From UBA5436 sp050951845 (GTDB taxonomy: Bacteria > Bacillota > Clostridia > Saccharofermentanales > DTU023), in assembly GCA_050951845.1 (NCBI GenBank), contig JBMNJV010000003.1, positions 186,001 to 250,000 on the forward strand: a stretch of DNA of 64,000 nucleotides, in the 5' to 3' direction. Under the pieces are notes generated by a model that was not told where the DNA came from, did not search any database, and was given only the letters and a program-made list of their open reading frames with translations. Position 1 is the first letter of the stretch; each line of letters starts with the position of its first letter. This document shows, piece by piece, positions 34,201 to 41,683 of the stretch. The position numbers and the translations under genes are program-made.

Positions 34201-34479
34201 CATGCTGAAGTCCGCGAAACTTTTAATGTTTCAGGTCTCGGCACAATCGGCGGATGTTATGTAACAGACGGGACCGTCAGTCGTGCAGTATCTGTCAGAA
34301 TCGTACGTGACGGAGTGGTTATTCATGAAGGCAAAATTTCATCTTTACGACGTTTCAAAGATGATGTACGTGAAGTAAGTCATGGTTATGAATGCGGTAT
34401 AGGTATTGAAAGATACAACGATATCAAAATCGGTGACCAGATTGAAGCATATGAAATGCAAGAGGTTGCACGAGTTTAA
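31285..34479 (+). CDS. infB: Translation initiation factor IF-2
   Basis: This 1064-residue protein delivers fMet-tRNA to the 30S subunit. The conserved core has an IF2_N-like domain (about 486-540), G domain with GHVDHGKT (about 573-580), DTPGHEAF and NKID, then domains II, III and IV. The N-terminal 480 residues are unusually long and low-complexity: an acidic/Thr/Ala-rich part, then an Arg/Gly-rich part with three YQPRGER units and a YQSRGAR variant (DNA 32247-32395). The ATG at 31285 follows AGGAG; an in-frame TTG-type opening upstream lacks a ribosome site. Confidence 0.97.
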   Translation: MAQIKRESDSGLRAGFIREDDVKKTAQVSKDRESSVNETDNKAETAKENLESDVKSEKAEEVKTPPEIKRPEFKKPEGPKVSLQGISGREITGVVKVVKKVPAAPAKHQPETVTEPEQADAKTTVQAVRKAEQTPGKAKSEIPIVPEEIKPVDVTASSESAPTESVTDTEVTPEKMIPASPEKIEAAKKSAVTEQVVAKTEEVTAKTESTESHQVPASVESVAADRKPVKASKDSSITESSKVSDAEFSKPKTDKKPVDKAAVKKSEPRKPKLIVDRGITESSFDGPRIRPQKGNYVGKNREVPVADQRRTRSGDGQGRTTYQPRGERLQRGDYQPRGERSRPQQRDGEYQPRGERPQRSEYQSRGARTSSDYRRQPDVRRSGGTGFVQDKDREEAPRISRSPRQKRQDPRYEVQLNPEITENAKVDFRKQHDKRASGAKTRRQSDYERRREARDRSLEQERLKETRRQRRENQQRPQVAQTTNVKLPEVLTVRELAELLKKTTADVISKLMTYGVMATLNQEIDYGTAEVIANDFGIKAEKIIEVTEEDILFDDSEDAEEDLETRPPVVVVMGHVDHGKTSILDYIRDARVTEGEAGGITQHIGAYTVDVDGQPITFLDTPGHEAFTTMRARGAQVTDIAVLVVAADDGVMPQTVEAIHHARAADTEIIVAINKIDKQGINLDRVKQELAQHELITEDWGGSTTMVEVSAKTGQNMDELLEMIVLTAQVMDLKANPNRQAKGTVIESKLDRGRGPVATILVQRGTLKVGDTVVVGSTIGNIRAMTDDRGHQVEQAGPSIPVEILGLPDVPESGDIFYAVKDDKIARSLAARRQEEEREAALRKTSRMSLDNLFAQIEQGEVKDFNLIVKGDVQGSVEAVQQSLEKLSNEEVKIRVIHGAVGAITESDVRLAEVSNAVIIGFNVRPAAGVQDMANQANVDLRMYRVIYDAINDIEDAMKGMLDPKFKEVVLGHAEVRETFNVSGLGTIGGCYVTDGTVSRAVSVRIVRDGVVIHEGKISSLRRFKDDVREVSHGYECGIGIERYNDIKIGDQIEAYEMQEVARV

Positions 34480-34501
34480 AGCAACTTAGAAAAGAGGCAT
34501 T

Positions 34502-34870
34502 ATGTTACGTTCAGATCGTGTAGGGGAAGAAATAAAGAAGGTAGTTGCCGAACTCATTCAAAATGAAATTGAGGATCCCAGATTACCTGATTTCACAACG
34601 GTAACCGCAGTTGAAGTGACACGTGATCTGTCATATGCCACGATTTATGTAAGTGCTTTAGGCGACGGAGAACAAATCACGGCTACCTTAAATGTAATGG
34701 AAAGTGCAAAAAAATTCATTCGTTACCGGATAGGTCAAGAAATTCGTTTGCGCAATGTACCGGAAATCAGATTTAAATATGACAATTCGATCGCCGAAGG
34801 TAATCGTATGTCAAAGATCATAGATGAAGTTATTGCCAGAGATAATCTCCAACGGCAATTAAAAGAATAA
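34502..34870 (+). CDS. rbfA: Ribosome-binding factor RbfA
   Basis: This 122-residue protein is RbfA, a KH-like cold-shock factor for 16S rRNA 5' end maturation. Seen are the N-terminal RSDRVGEEIKKVVAELIQNEIEDPRL and the later RIGQEIRLRNVPEIRFKYDNSI. AAGAGG lies before the ATG, 22 bases after infB. Length and order in the operon are as usual. Confidence 0.96.
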   Translation: MLRSDRVGEEIKKVVAELIQNEIEDPRLPDFTTVTAVEVTRDLSYATIYVSALGDGEQITATLNVMESAKKFIRYRIGQEIRLRNVPEIRFKYDNSIAEGNRMSKIIDEVIARDNLQRQLKE

Positions 34871-34879
34871 TGTAGAAAT

Positions 34880-35929
34880 ATGGAAAAAATCGGTTCAATC
34901 AATAATGTTTTTAATGTGCTGTCCGACTCTTCGATACAGCACATTCTTATCTTGCCGCATGTAAGAGCTGATGCGGATGCAATAGGTTCAGCTGTCGGTT
35001 TAGCTCGCGGAATTGAGCAATCAGGTATTAAGTCCGTGATTCTGGTCGATGAGGAAATACCTGTATATTTGGATTTTATTATAGCCGGTTATCCGGTTAA
35101 TGTTTATACGGATGAGATTTTGACTACAGTTCAAAAACCGGATTTGATTATCTTGCTTGACCATCATGAAATTGAGCGCCTCAATCAGAGAAAAGCAATT
35201 TTGAAAAAATTCAGCGATGTACCTATTTTGATCATTGATCATCATCAAACCCAAGCAGAAACGGAAGATGATTTTTTCCGAAATTCCGGGTTTACTTCAG
35301 CTGTAACAATTTGGCTGGAATCGGATCGTTCTTCGGTATCTGAAATGATAGCCGAACTTTTTCTCCGTAACGGTGAAAGATATAGTTTGTCCGGTTCCGT
35401 AGCGACATCTTTAATGGGCGGTATTTATGGTGATACAGGTGGTTTGCGTTACGCTAATTCCGGGATCAGAACCTTTGAAATATGTGCTTCTTTAATGAAG
35501 CAAAATGTTGCAATCAACCGGATCAGCGATAAGCTTTTCGGTGAAAAACCGTTGAATCAACTGCGTTTAATCGGTGAGGTTTTTACCAATGCCAAACTCA
35601 ATCAAAACGGCAATATTATTTGGTTTATAGTTAAACCGGAGTTATTAGACAAATATCAAGTAACACAAGATGATCTTGAGGGCTTGTGTTCTCAGATGCG
35701 CGATGTGGAAAATATTGATTTGGCAATTTTGATCAGAAAAATTTCAGATAATGAAATCAGAGTAAATCTGCGTTCAAACCAGGCAATTGACGTAAGTGAA
35801 TTGGCAAGTAAATATGGCGGCGGCGGTCATGCCCGAGCTGCCGGAATTACGCTTGAAGGTTGTCATGATTTGCAGATGTTCGAAGCTGATTTGATCAGGC
35901 AGGCGGAGTTAATGATCTGTGCGGAATAA
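34880..35929 (+). CDS. nrnA: DHH-family bifunctional oligoribonuclease/pAp phosphatase
   Basis: This 349-residue DHH-DHHA1 protein fits NrnA, which degrades nanoRNA and pAp with manganese. Seen are HVRADADAIGSA (about 27-38), LLDHHEIE, IIDHHQTQ, a DTGGLRYANS loop and the DHHA1 signature GGGGHARAAG (about 313-322). The start is 9 bases after rbfA. It overlaps truB by 11 bases. Confidence 0.93.
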   Translation: MEKIGSINNVFNVLSDSSIQHILILPHVRADADAIGSAVGLARGIEQSGIKSVILVDEEIPVYLDFIIAGYPVNVYTDEILTTVQKPDLIILLDHHEIERLNQRKAILKKFSDVPILIIDHHQTQAETEDDFFRNSGFTSAVTIWLESDRSSVSEMIAELFLRNGERYSLSGSVATSLMGGIYGDTGGLRYANSGIRTFEICASLMKQNVAINRISDKLFGEKPLNQLRLIGEVFTNAKLNQNGNIIWFIVKPELLDKYQVTQDDLEGLCSQMRDVENIDLAILIRKISDNEIRVNLRSNQAIDVSELASKYGGGGHARAAGITLEGCHDLQMFEADLIRQAELMICAE

Positions 35930-36899
35930 AACGGAATTCAACGGTTTATTATTAATAGATAAACATTCTGACATTACTTCTTTCGGTGTTATTTCTCGTT
36001 TGAGGGCTTTGACCGGTATCAAAAAGATCGGGCATTGCGGAACTCTCGATCCTTTTGCAACCGGCATGCTGCCCGTATTATTCGGCAGATATACGAAACT
36101 TGCTCAATATCTGGAATCTGCCGATAAAGTATATCACGTTGAATTTGTATTGGGAGCTGCTACCGATACGCAGGATAAAACCGGAGAAATTGTCAATTCG
36201 GTTGATCCGGCGGAATTGCAGCAGCGAATTGAATCCGGTGAATTGGACCGGACTTTACGTGAGATTGTTGTATCTGATTTGACCGGCGAGATTGAGCAGA
36301 TTCCGCCGATGTATTCCGCCGTCAAAATTGCCGGCAAACCTCTCTACCGATATGCCAGAGATGGTCAGGATATTGCCAGACAAGCCAGAATCATCCGGAT
36401 ATATCAAGCTGAGCTTTCCAGGATCGCGTTTCAAGACGGACAGTGGCTCTGTGCAGCGACAATTTCTTGTTCCAAAGGCACCTATATCAGAACTTGGATT
36501 GATGATTTAGGCAGGAAAGCAAAATGTTTTGCTTATGCGAAATCGTTGTCCAGACAAAAATGCGGAAATCTCGAATTGGGTCAGAATTCGGTAACCTTAG
36601 CCGAGTTATTTCAGAAAAAAGAAGAATTTGCATCTGATCAAAGTAAAATGCGCAATGAAATTGAGCAAAAATATTTTTATCCGATTGAAAAAGCTCTGTC
36701 CGATTTTCCTCAATATCATTTAAGCAGAATTGAAGCTGAGAAAGTTGTTCATGGAAAAAATTTGCAATTAATTAATTTTTCCGGGCCGGATTCAGCATCC
36801 TTAATCCAATTGTTATATAATAATAAATTGTTGGCGATAGTGAGTTTGGATAAGACAAATCAAGTTCACTATCAGCGGGTAATGGCAGATAAGGTGTAA
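35919..36899 (+). CDS. truB: tRNA pseudouridine-55 synthase TruB
   Basis: This 326-residue protein makes pseudouridine 55 in tRNA. The catalytic aspartate is Asp44 in GHCGTLDPFATGMLPV; further motifs are YHVEFVLGAATDTQDKTG, IEQIPPMYSAVKI and CSKGTYIRTWIDDLG. It starts with GTG inside the end of nrnA, with GGCGGAG (35901-35908) as ribosome site, so it is probably translationally coupled. A C-terminal extension of about 80 residues looks like a PUA-type domain. Confidence 0.94.
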   Translation: MRNKTEFNGLLLIDKHSDITSFGVISRLRALTGIKKIGHCGTLDPFATGMLPVLFGRYTKLAQYLESADKVYHVEFVLGAATDTQDKTGEIVNSVDPAELQQRIESGELDRTLREIVVSDLTGEIEQIPPMYSAVKIAGKPLYRYARDGQDIARQARIIRIYQAELSRIAFQDGQWLCAATISCSKGTYIRTWIDDLGRKAKCFAYAKSLSRQKCGNLELGQNSVTLAELFQKKEEFASDQSKMRNEIEQKYFYPIEKALSDFPQYHLSRIEAEKVVHGKNLQLINFSGPDSASLIQLLYNNKLLAIVSLDKTNQVHYQRVMADKV

Positions 36900-36900
36900 C

Positions 36901-37845
36901 ATGAAGATATATCGGGACTATCCATTTCAAATATCAAATCAACCGCGGGCAATTGCTTTAGGTTTTTTTGACGGAGTTCATTTAGGTCATCAAAGATTGA
37001 TCAAAGAGATGATTGCGATCAGTCAAGTCAGAAATTTGATTCCTACGGTATTTACTTTCGGTGATCATCCGCATAGTAATTTCAACAATTCTTTTAAATT
37101 TTCCGGTTTGATCCTGAAATCCGAAGGCCGTCTGGCAAGAATTGCCGAACTCAATGTGCGAGAAACAATTCTTGCACCGATGATAAATCAGGTAAAAATG
37201 ATTTCTGCCAGTGATTTTTTTCACGAATATTTAGTGAATAAATTCGGTATGCAAGCTTTGATTGTGGGTAAAGATGCCCGTTTCGGCTATGGCGGGCAGG
37301 GCAATGTGGAATTACTCGTCCAATGGTCGCGCCAAACCGGTACCGATTTGCTTATTGTAGGTGATGTAAAATTAGGTGATTGCAGAATTTCCTCGACCCT
37401 GATCAGAGAATTGATTGAGCAAGGTAACATTAAACAGGCTAATCGCTGTTTAGGGTATGAGTATCGTATCCAAGGCGAAGTTGTCCATGGCAAAAAACTG
37501 GGGAGAACGCTGGGTTTTCCAACTCTGAATATTATTTTCGATGCTGATTTAGTGAAACCGCGATTCGGAGTTTACGCTTCACAGGTGAAATTTGAGAATA
37601 AGACCCTGTCTGCAATTACATCAATCGGTACTAATCCTACAGTCAGTAACGATGATCAGATTAAAGTTGAAACATATATTTATGATAAGAATATAGATTT
37701 ATATAACAAAGAAGTTACAGTAGTTTTATTGGATTTTGTGCGTGATGAGATGATTTTCAAATCGGTTGATATGATGAAAAAACGTATTCTTTTCGATTTG
37801 GATTTAGTAAAAAAAATGCACGAGCAAGATAATTTTAAGAAATAA
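36901..37845 (+). CDS. ribF: Bifunctional riboflavin kinase/FAD synthetase
   Basis: This 314-residue protein makes FMN and then FAD. The N-terminal FAD synthetase domain has LGFFDGVHLGHQRLI and VGKDARFGYGGQGN; the C-terminal flavokinase domain has GRTLGFPTLNI and TSIGTNPTVSN. It begins one base after the truB stop and ends the rimP operon. No FMN riboswitch is seen near it. Confidence 0.95.
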   Translation: MKIYRDYPFQISNQPRAIALGFFDGVHLGHQRLIKEMIAISQVRNLIPTVFTFGDHPHSNFNNSFKFSGLILKSEGRLARIAELNVRETILAPMINQVKMISASDFFHEYLVNKFGMQALIVGKDARFGYGGQGNVELLVQWSRQTGTDLLIVGDVKLGDCRISSTLIRELIEQGNIKQANRCLGYEYRIQGEVVHGKKLGRTLGFPTLNIIFDADLVKPRFGVYASQVKFENKTLSAITSIGTNPTVSNDDQIKVETYIYDKNIDLYNKEVTVVLLDFVRDEMIFKSVDMMKKRILFDLDLVKKMHEQDNFKK

Positions 37846-37943
37846 TACTTTCATTTTATGAATAATGTTTTAATATATGCTAGAGTTATATTTTACTAAT
37901 TGAGAATTTTTACAGAAATATAGCATAACTTTTGGAGGTTTAC

Positions 37944-38927
37944 ATGGAAACGCTACATGTTTCATTTCCCGGTTTGGGTATATATAATTTGCCGGTGGAT
38001 CGAATTGCTTTTTCCTTTAATTTGGGTAATCGGGAATTTAACATATATTGGTATGGGATTATTATTGCTGTGGCATTTTTGGTTTGCTTTTTGCTTTCAG
38101 TAAAGCAAGCACCTAAATATGGTATTAAAAGTGATCACATAGTCGATGCTTTTCTTTTGATCATGATTTTGGCAATAGTCGGAGCAAGACTTTATTATGT
38201 GATTTTTTCATGGGACGAGTTCTCGGATAATTTGATTAAAATATTTCAAACGAGGCATGGCGGACTGGCATTTTACGGAGGTCTGATCGGCGGTATTATT
38301 GCGGTAATTATTACGGCAAAACACAAGAAAATCAATTTAATTGATCTGATTGATTTTCTGGCTGTTTATGTACCCCTGGGTCACGCAATCGGTCGTTGGG
38401 GTAATTTTTTCAATCAAGAAGCTTTCGGAATCAATACCGATTTACCATGGGGTATGTTCAGTAAACAAACATATGAATATCTTGCGCAGTATGGTGATAA
38501 GTATGCTCCGCTATCTCCGGTTCATCCTACATTTCTCTATGAGAGTATTGCGAATATTGTAATTTTTATAATTTTGTATCAAATCAGAAAAAATTCAAAG
38601 AAACGCGGAGAAACAATTTCTTGGTATTTTATCCTTTACGGTTTAGTTCGATTCGGAGTGGAAGGTTTACGTACAGATTCATTATTTATCGGTAATACAA
38701 GTATTCGAGTATCACAGGCACTTTCTTTGCTGTTAGTTATATTCGGAATAGCAACACTGGTATATATCTCTCGTCGCAAACAGATTGAGATGACAGAAGA
38801 AACTGACGTGATCAGCGATTCGGAAATTACTGCTACAGAACTTGCAAGTGATTTCGTTCCGCTCCATACGCTTAATTCTTCACATGAAGAAAATATTACG
38901 GACAAAACTTCAAATTCTGAACAATAA
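37944..38927 (+). CDS. lgt: Prolipoprotein diacylglyceryl transferase
   Basis: This 327-residue membrane protein attaches diacylglycerol to the lipobox cysteine of prelipoproteins. Seen are IYWYGIIIAVAFL, RLYYVIF, HGGLAFYGGLIGG, the Lgt signature HAIGRWGNFFNQEAFG and HPTFLYES. GGAGGT (37934-37939) selects the ATG at 37944. The C-terminal 55 residues are a charged, disordered tail longer than in typical Lgt. The tandem array before rodA begins 57 bases after its stop. Confidence 0.94.
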   Translation: METLHVSFPGLGIYNLPVDRIAFSFNLGNREFNIYWYGIIIAVAFLVCFLLSVKQAPKYGIKSDHIVDAFLLIMILAIVGARLYYVIFSWDEFSDNLIKIFQTRHGGLAFYGGLIGGIIAVIITAKHKKINLIDLIDFLAVYVPLGHAIGRWGNFFNQEAFGINTDLPWGMFSKQTYEYLAQYGDKYAPLSPVHPTFLYESIANIVIFIILYQIRKNSKKRGETISWYFILYGLVRFGVEGLRTDSLFIGNTSIRVSQALSLLLVIFGIATLVYISRRKQIEMTEETDVISDSEITATELASDFVPLHTLNSSHEENITDKTSNSEQ

Positions 38928-38997
38928 TTTAAATGGCAAAGATCTGATTGAGAAAGTGACTTAACAGATTGAATCCGGTAATTTATGAGAGTAAACA

Positions 38998-39042
38998 GTG
39001 CATAAACGTCAACAATTAAATATGAGGGTAAACAGTGCATAA
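38998..39042 (+). CDS. Mini-ORF 1 upstream of rodA (14 residues, duplicated rodA start)
   Basis: GTG at 38998 with GAGAG upstream opens a 14-residue frame beginning with the same seven residues as RodA (MHKRQQL), then Asn-Met-Arg-Val-Asn-Ser-Ala and TAA at 39040-39042. It overlaps the second GTG by 8 bases. Whether it is translated is inference; it has the same ribosome site and start context as rodA itself apart from a weaker Shine-Dalgarno. Confidence 0.35.
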   Translation: MHKRQQLNMRVNSA

Positions 39043-39079
39043 ACGTCAACAATTAAATATGAGGGGAAACAGTGCATAA
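39035..39079 (+). CDS. Mini-ORF 2 upstream of rodA (14 residues, duplicated rodA start)
   Basis: GTG at 39035 with GAGGG upstream opens a second 14-residue frame with the same MHKRQQL start, ending with TAA at 39077-39079, 8 bases inside rodA. A ribosome finishing here is positioned directly over the rodA GTG, which would suit re-initiation or, alternatively, compete with it. Confidence 0.35.
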   Translation: MHKRQQLNMRGNSA

Positions 39080-40217
39080 ACGTCAACAATTAAAATCGAA
39101 ATCCGAATCATATTTTAAGCTTTTAGATTATTGGCTGATCATTCCTGTTCTCTTAATGACGATTATCGGGCTTTATGTATTAAATCAGGTATTTCAAGCA
39201 GGTTACGGGGCAGGTGAATATCCGGGAAATTTAATTAAACAAATCGGTGCGGTAATGATCGGCGTTCTTTTGGCATTATTAATTTCTCTGGCGGATTTAC
39301 CGGTTATCGGCCTAATTGGCTATATTACTTATTTTATCAGTATCGTTTTGCTGGTTATCGTACATATAGACGGGTTTTCGATGTATGATCTGACCGGAGC
39401 CGACAGCTGGATTCGTTTTCCGATCTTCGGCACGTTTCAACCTTCTGAATTGGCAAAGGTCGCAATAGCTATGCTGCTAGGCACATACCTGGCAAAAATC
39501 AAAAAAGAAGAAATCAGTTTGTGGCAAGGTTCTCTTTATATTGCTTGTATTTCAGGTATACCGATGTTTCTGATTGCAATGGAGCCTGACTTCGGTACAT
39601 TTTTTGTAATTTTCTTAATGATTTTAGTAATGATTTTTGTCTATGGCCTGAAATGGCGTTATATTATTGCCGGAGGTCTGACCGGTATTATAGCGATCCC
39701 GCTTGCCTGGAATTATTATCTGGATGAATATCAAAAGAATAGGATTATGACGTTTCTTTTTCCCGGACATGATCCCAACTCAAATTATCATATCGAACAA
39801 TCTTTGAAAGCAGTTGCTTCCGGCGGTATTACCGGACGTGAAGGCAACATTGATATTCCGGTACCGGTTAAAGAGTCCGATTTTATTTTTTCAGCTATTT
39901 CCGAATATACCGGTTTTATCGGAACAACTCTGCTTATTATCTTGATTGTGATTTTCTTGTTCAGAGCAATTTATATTGCAAGCAAAATGACGGAATATGA
40001 TTTAGGATCTTCCTATATGATGATGGGTTTAGTAGCTGTTCAGGGATTTCATTTTGTTGAAAATATCGGTATGAATGTCGGAGTTTTACCGATTACGGGT
40101 ATCCCTTTGCCATATATAAGCAGCGGCGGAAGTTCTATGGTTGTAAATTATTTTATGTTCGGTCTGATGTTGAATGTATCGATTAATTATCAGCTGATGC
40201 AACAGAGCGATTTATAA
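39072..40217 (+). CDS. rodA: Rod-shape peptidoglycan polymerase RodA (SEDS family)
   Basis: This 381-residue polytopic protein (about ten membrane helices) is a SEDS glycosyltransferase. Seen are GADSWIRFPIFGTFQPSELAK, PDFGTFFVI, KESDFIFSAISEYTGFIG and the C-terminal PITGIPLPYISSGGSS. With a class B penicillin-binding protein it polymerises glycan strands for elongation. The window also encodes an FtsW (49047), so this copy is assigned to RodA. It starts with GTG, GAGGGG 5 bases upstream, inside a triplicated start region. Confidence 0.92.
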   Translation: MHKRQQLKSKSESYFKLLDYWLIIPVLLMTIIGLYVLNQVFQAGYGAGEYPGNLIKQIGAVMIGVLLALLISLADLPVIGLIGYITYFISIVLLVIVHIDGFSMYDLTGADSWIRFPIFGTFQPSELAKVAIAMLLGTYLAKIKKEEISLWQGSLYIACISGIPMFLIAMEPDFGTFFVIFLMILVMIFVYGLKWRYIIAGGLTGIIAIPLAWNYYLDEYQKNRIMTFLFPGHDPNSNYHIEQSLKAVASGGITGREGNIDIPVPVKESDFIFSAISEYTGFIGTTLLIILIVIFLFRAIYIASKMTEYDLGSSYMMMGLVAVQGFHFVENIGMNVGVLPITGIPLPYISSGGSSMVVNYFMFGLMLNVSINYQLMQQSDL

Positions 40218-40239
40218 TTTTCTGTTCAGAAATATGAGA

Positions 40240-40566
40240 GCTGCAAATCGAAACCGTTAGTGCACCCCCATGCCGTAATTTTTGACACATCTGACTTATT
40301 TTCCTGATGATCTGTGTCAAAAAAGCCGGCGCTGCAAATTGAAACCGCTAGTGTACCCCCCATGCCCGTAATTTTTGACACATCTGACTTATTTTCCGGA
40401 TGATTTGTGTCAAAAAAGCCGGCGCTGCAAATCGAAACCGCTAGTACACCCCCATGCCCGTAATTTTTGACACATCTGACTTGTTTTCCGGATGACTTGT
40501 GTCAAAAAAGCCGGCGCTGCAAATCGAAACCGCTAGTGCACCCCCATGCCCGTATTTTTTGACACG
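40240..40566 (+). repeat. Array of about 92-bp repeats with internal 11-bp palindromes
   Basis: Units start at 40240, 40331, 40424 and 40516 (lengths 91, 93 and 92; the fourth is cut after about 50 bases). Each full unit begins GCTGCAAATCGAAACCG, holds a CACCCCCATGCCC tract, and carries TTTTTGACACA paired with TGTGTCAAAAA across a loop of about 24 bases, then GCCGGC. The T-rich arm is 5' and the A-rich arm 3', the reverse of an intrinsic terminator. No gene is supported in 40218-40679. Units differ by a few substitutions and single-base indels. Confidence 0.93.
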
Positions 40567-40721
40567 ATTTCGATTAAAGTTGCGATAATCTCAATGGCAG
40601 AGATGGGCTTAATTGGAAATATTTGATTTATTTTCTCGCCATTGCTGAAGAAAGAATGTACTATGTATTTCATTGAGTAATGCAAATATTATTCTTAGAC
40701 TTCATTAGGAAAAATAAAGCG

Positions 40722-41360
40722 ATGGGAAAGTTAAAAAAAATCTGTCAAACTCTGAGTTCTCACTACGGCGATCTCGGGTGGTGGCCTGCCGACACGCCTT
40801 TTGAGGTGATGATCGGCGCAGTTCTCACACAGAATACTGCCTGGACTAATGTAGAAAAAGCGATCAAGCGGTTTGACGGGAATTTATCACCTGAGCGAAT
40901 CATTGCCTTGCCCATAGAGGAGCTTCAGGAAATTATCTGTCCGACAGGTTTTTACAGGCAAAAGGCACAATATCTGAAAGCTGTCACCGAATGGTTTCTG
41001 AGCTATGACTGCGATATCGATTTAATAAAAGAACGTCCTCTTCCGGACATTCGTTACGAACTTTTGCAGGTTCGGGGAGTTGGCAATGAGACGGCTGACT
41101 CGATCCTTCTCTATGCTTTTGATTTTCCGACTTTTGTAGTAGATGCTTATACAATGAGATTATTCAGGCGTTTTCCGATAGATGCCGGAAAAACGTATCC
41201 GGAAGTGAAAAGCTTCTGTGAAAGTGAGCTTCCTCCGGATGTGGAGGTTTATAACCATTTTCATGCCCTGATTGTACATAACGGCAAGAGGCACTGTAAA
41301 AAGAAAATGGATTGTATAGGTTGTCCCTTAGAGAAGTATTGCGAAAAGATATTATCTTAA
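40722..41360 (+). CDS. Endonuclease III-like HhH-GPD DNA glycosylase with Fe-S cluster
   Basis: This 212-residue protein belongs to the HhH-GPD base-excision family of the kind sometimes called endonuclease III-related. Seen are GWWPADTPFEVMIGAVLTQ, the helix-hairpin-helix VRGVGNETADSILLYA, the catalytic aspartate in FVVDAYTMRLF, and a C-terminal cysteine cluster CKKKMDCIGCPLEKYC. The position of the Nth catalytic lysine is Glu here (GVGNETA), so it is probably a monofunctional glycosylase. An in-frame ATG at 40680 would add 14 residues; 40722 fits the family N-terminus better, though both have weak ribosome sites. Confidence 0.85.
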   Translation: MGKLKKICQTLSSHYGDLGWWPADTPFEVMIGAVLTQNTAWTNVEKAIKRFDGNLSPERIIALPIEELQEIICPTGFYRQKAQYLKAVTEWFLSYDCDIDLIKERPLPDIRYELLQVRGVGNETADSILLYAFDFPTFVVDAYTMRLFRRFPIDAGKTYPEVKSFCESELPPDVEVYNHFHALIVHNGKRHCKKKMDCIGCPLEKYCEKILS

Positions 41361-41574
41361 ATATTTATCATGTAGTATTTCTGATCACAAAAGTTTCATT
41401 TATAAGTGAAAAATAAAAACATATTTAACTGCCCTAATGGGGTCTTTTTAATATGTCCGAGAGTATTTCCAAAAGATTTTTAAGTTAATTTTTGTTCGCA
41501 GTTTATTATTTCAGATTATTTAAAAACAATTTTCAATTTTCAATCAAAATCAGCGTTTTTATTTGTGTTTTTAG

Positions 41575-41603
41575 TTGCATAAGCGATGAAAATAGTCTAA
41601 AAT
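41575..41603 (+). promoter_or_regulatory. Predicted promoter of the dcw cluster
   Basis: TTGCAT (41575-41580) and TAAAAT (41598-41603, five of six) are 17 bases apart. Transcription would start near 41610, just before the AGTGG boxes, matching the layout known for E. coli mraZ where MraZ binds between promoter and gene. Confidence 0.6.
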
Positions 41604-41611
41604 GCAATTTA

Positions 41612-41677
41612 AGTGGAGGAAAGTAGCTAATTTATCATATATAGTGGTGGAAAGTGGTGAATTTAGTTACTTAGTGA
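41612..41677 (+). promoter_or_regulatory. Putative MraZ operator boxes
   Basis: AGTGG (41612), AGTAG (41622), AGTGG (41643), AGTGG (41653) and AGTGA (41673) lie 10, 21, 10 and 20 bases apart, near whole helical turns. Two 15-base blocks (41612-41626 and 41643-41657) are near copies. MraZ is known to bind short direct repeats upstream of its own gene (TGGGN in E. coli, AAAGTG-type in Mollicutes), which these resemble. Binding is inferred. Confidence 0.5.
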
Positions 41678-41683
41678 ACGCAA

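Larger units (their letters stand above)
38985..39095 (+). repeat. Triplicated 37-bp translation-initiation unit at rodA
   Basis: Units begin with ATGAG at 38985, 39022 and 39059 (period 37). Each holds a Shine-Dalgarno motif (GAGAG, GAGGG, then GAGGGG) followed by GTGCATAAACGTCAACAA. The third GTG (39072) starts rodA. The first two GTGs (38998 and 39035) start mini-ORFs of 14 codons (first ends Asn-Ser-Ala-stop at 39042, second at 39079), because 37 is not a multiple of three; each mini-ORF stop overlaps the next GTG by 8 bases. Confidence 0.95.
41361..41683. other. Intergenic region with mraZ control elements
   Basis: No gene is supported here. A weak nested hairpin (ACATATT 41419-41425 with 41450-41456, with a GC-rich inner CCC/GGG stem and T run) may terminate the glycosylase gene. 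The right half holds the mraZ promoter and repeated AGTGG boxes described separately. Confidence 0.5.

Noticed and set aside
36700..36900. FMN riboswitch before ribF
   Set aside because: ribF starts one base after truB and the region is coding; no riboswitch-like conserved loops are visible.
40240..40566. Possible CRISPR array
   Set aside because: The units are contiguous about 92-bp tandem copies with no unique spacers of constant length, and no cas genes are near.
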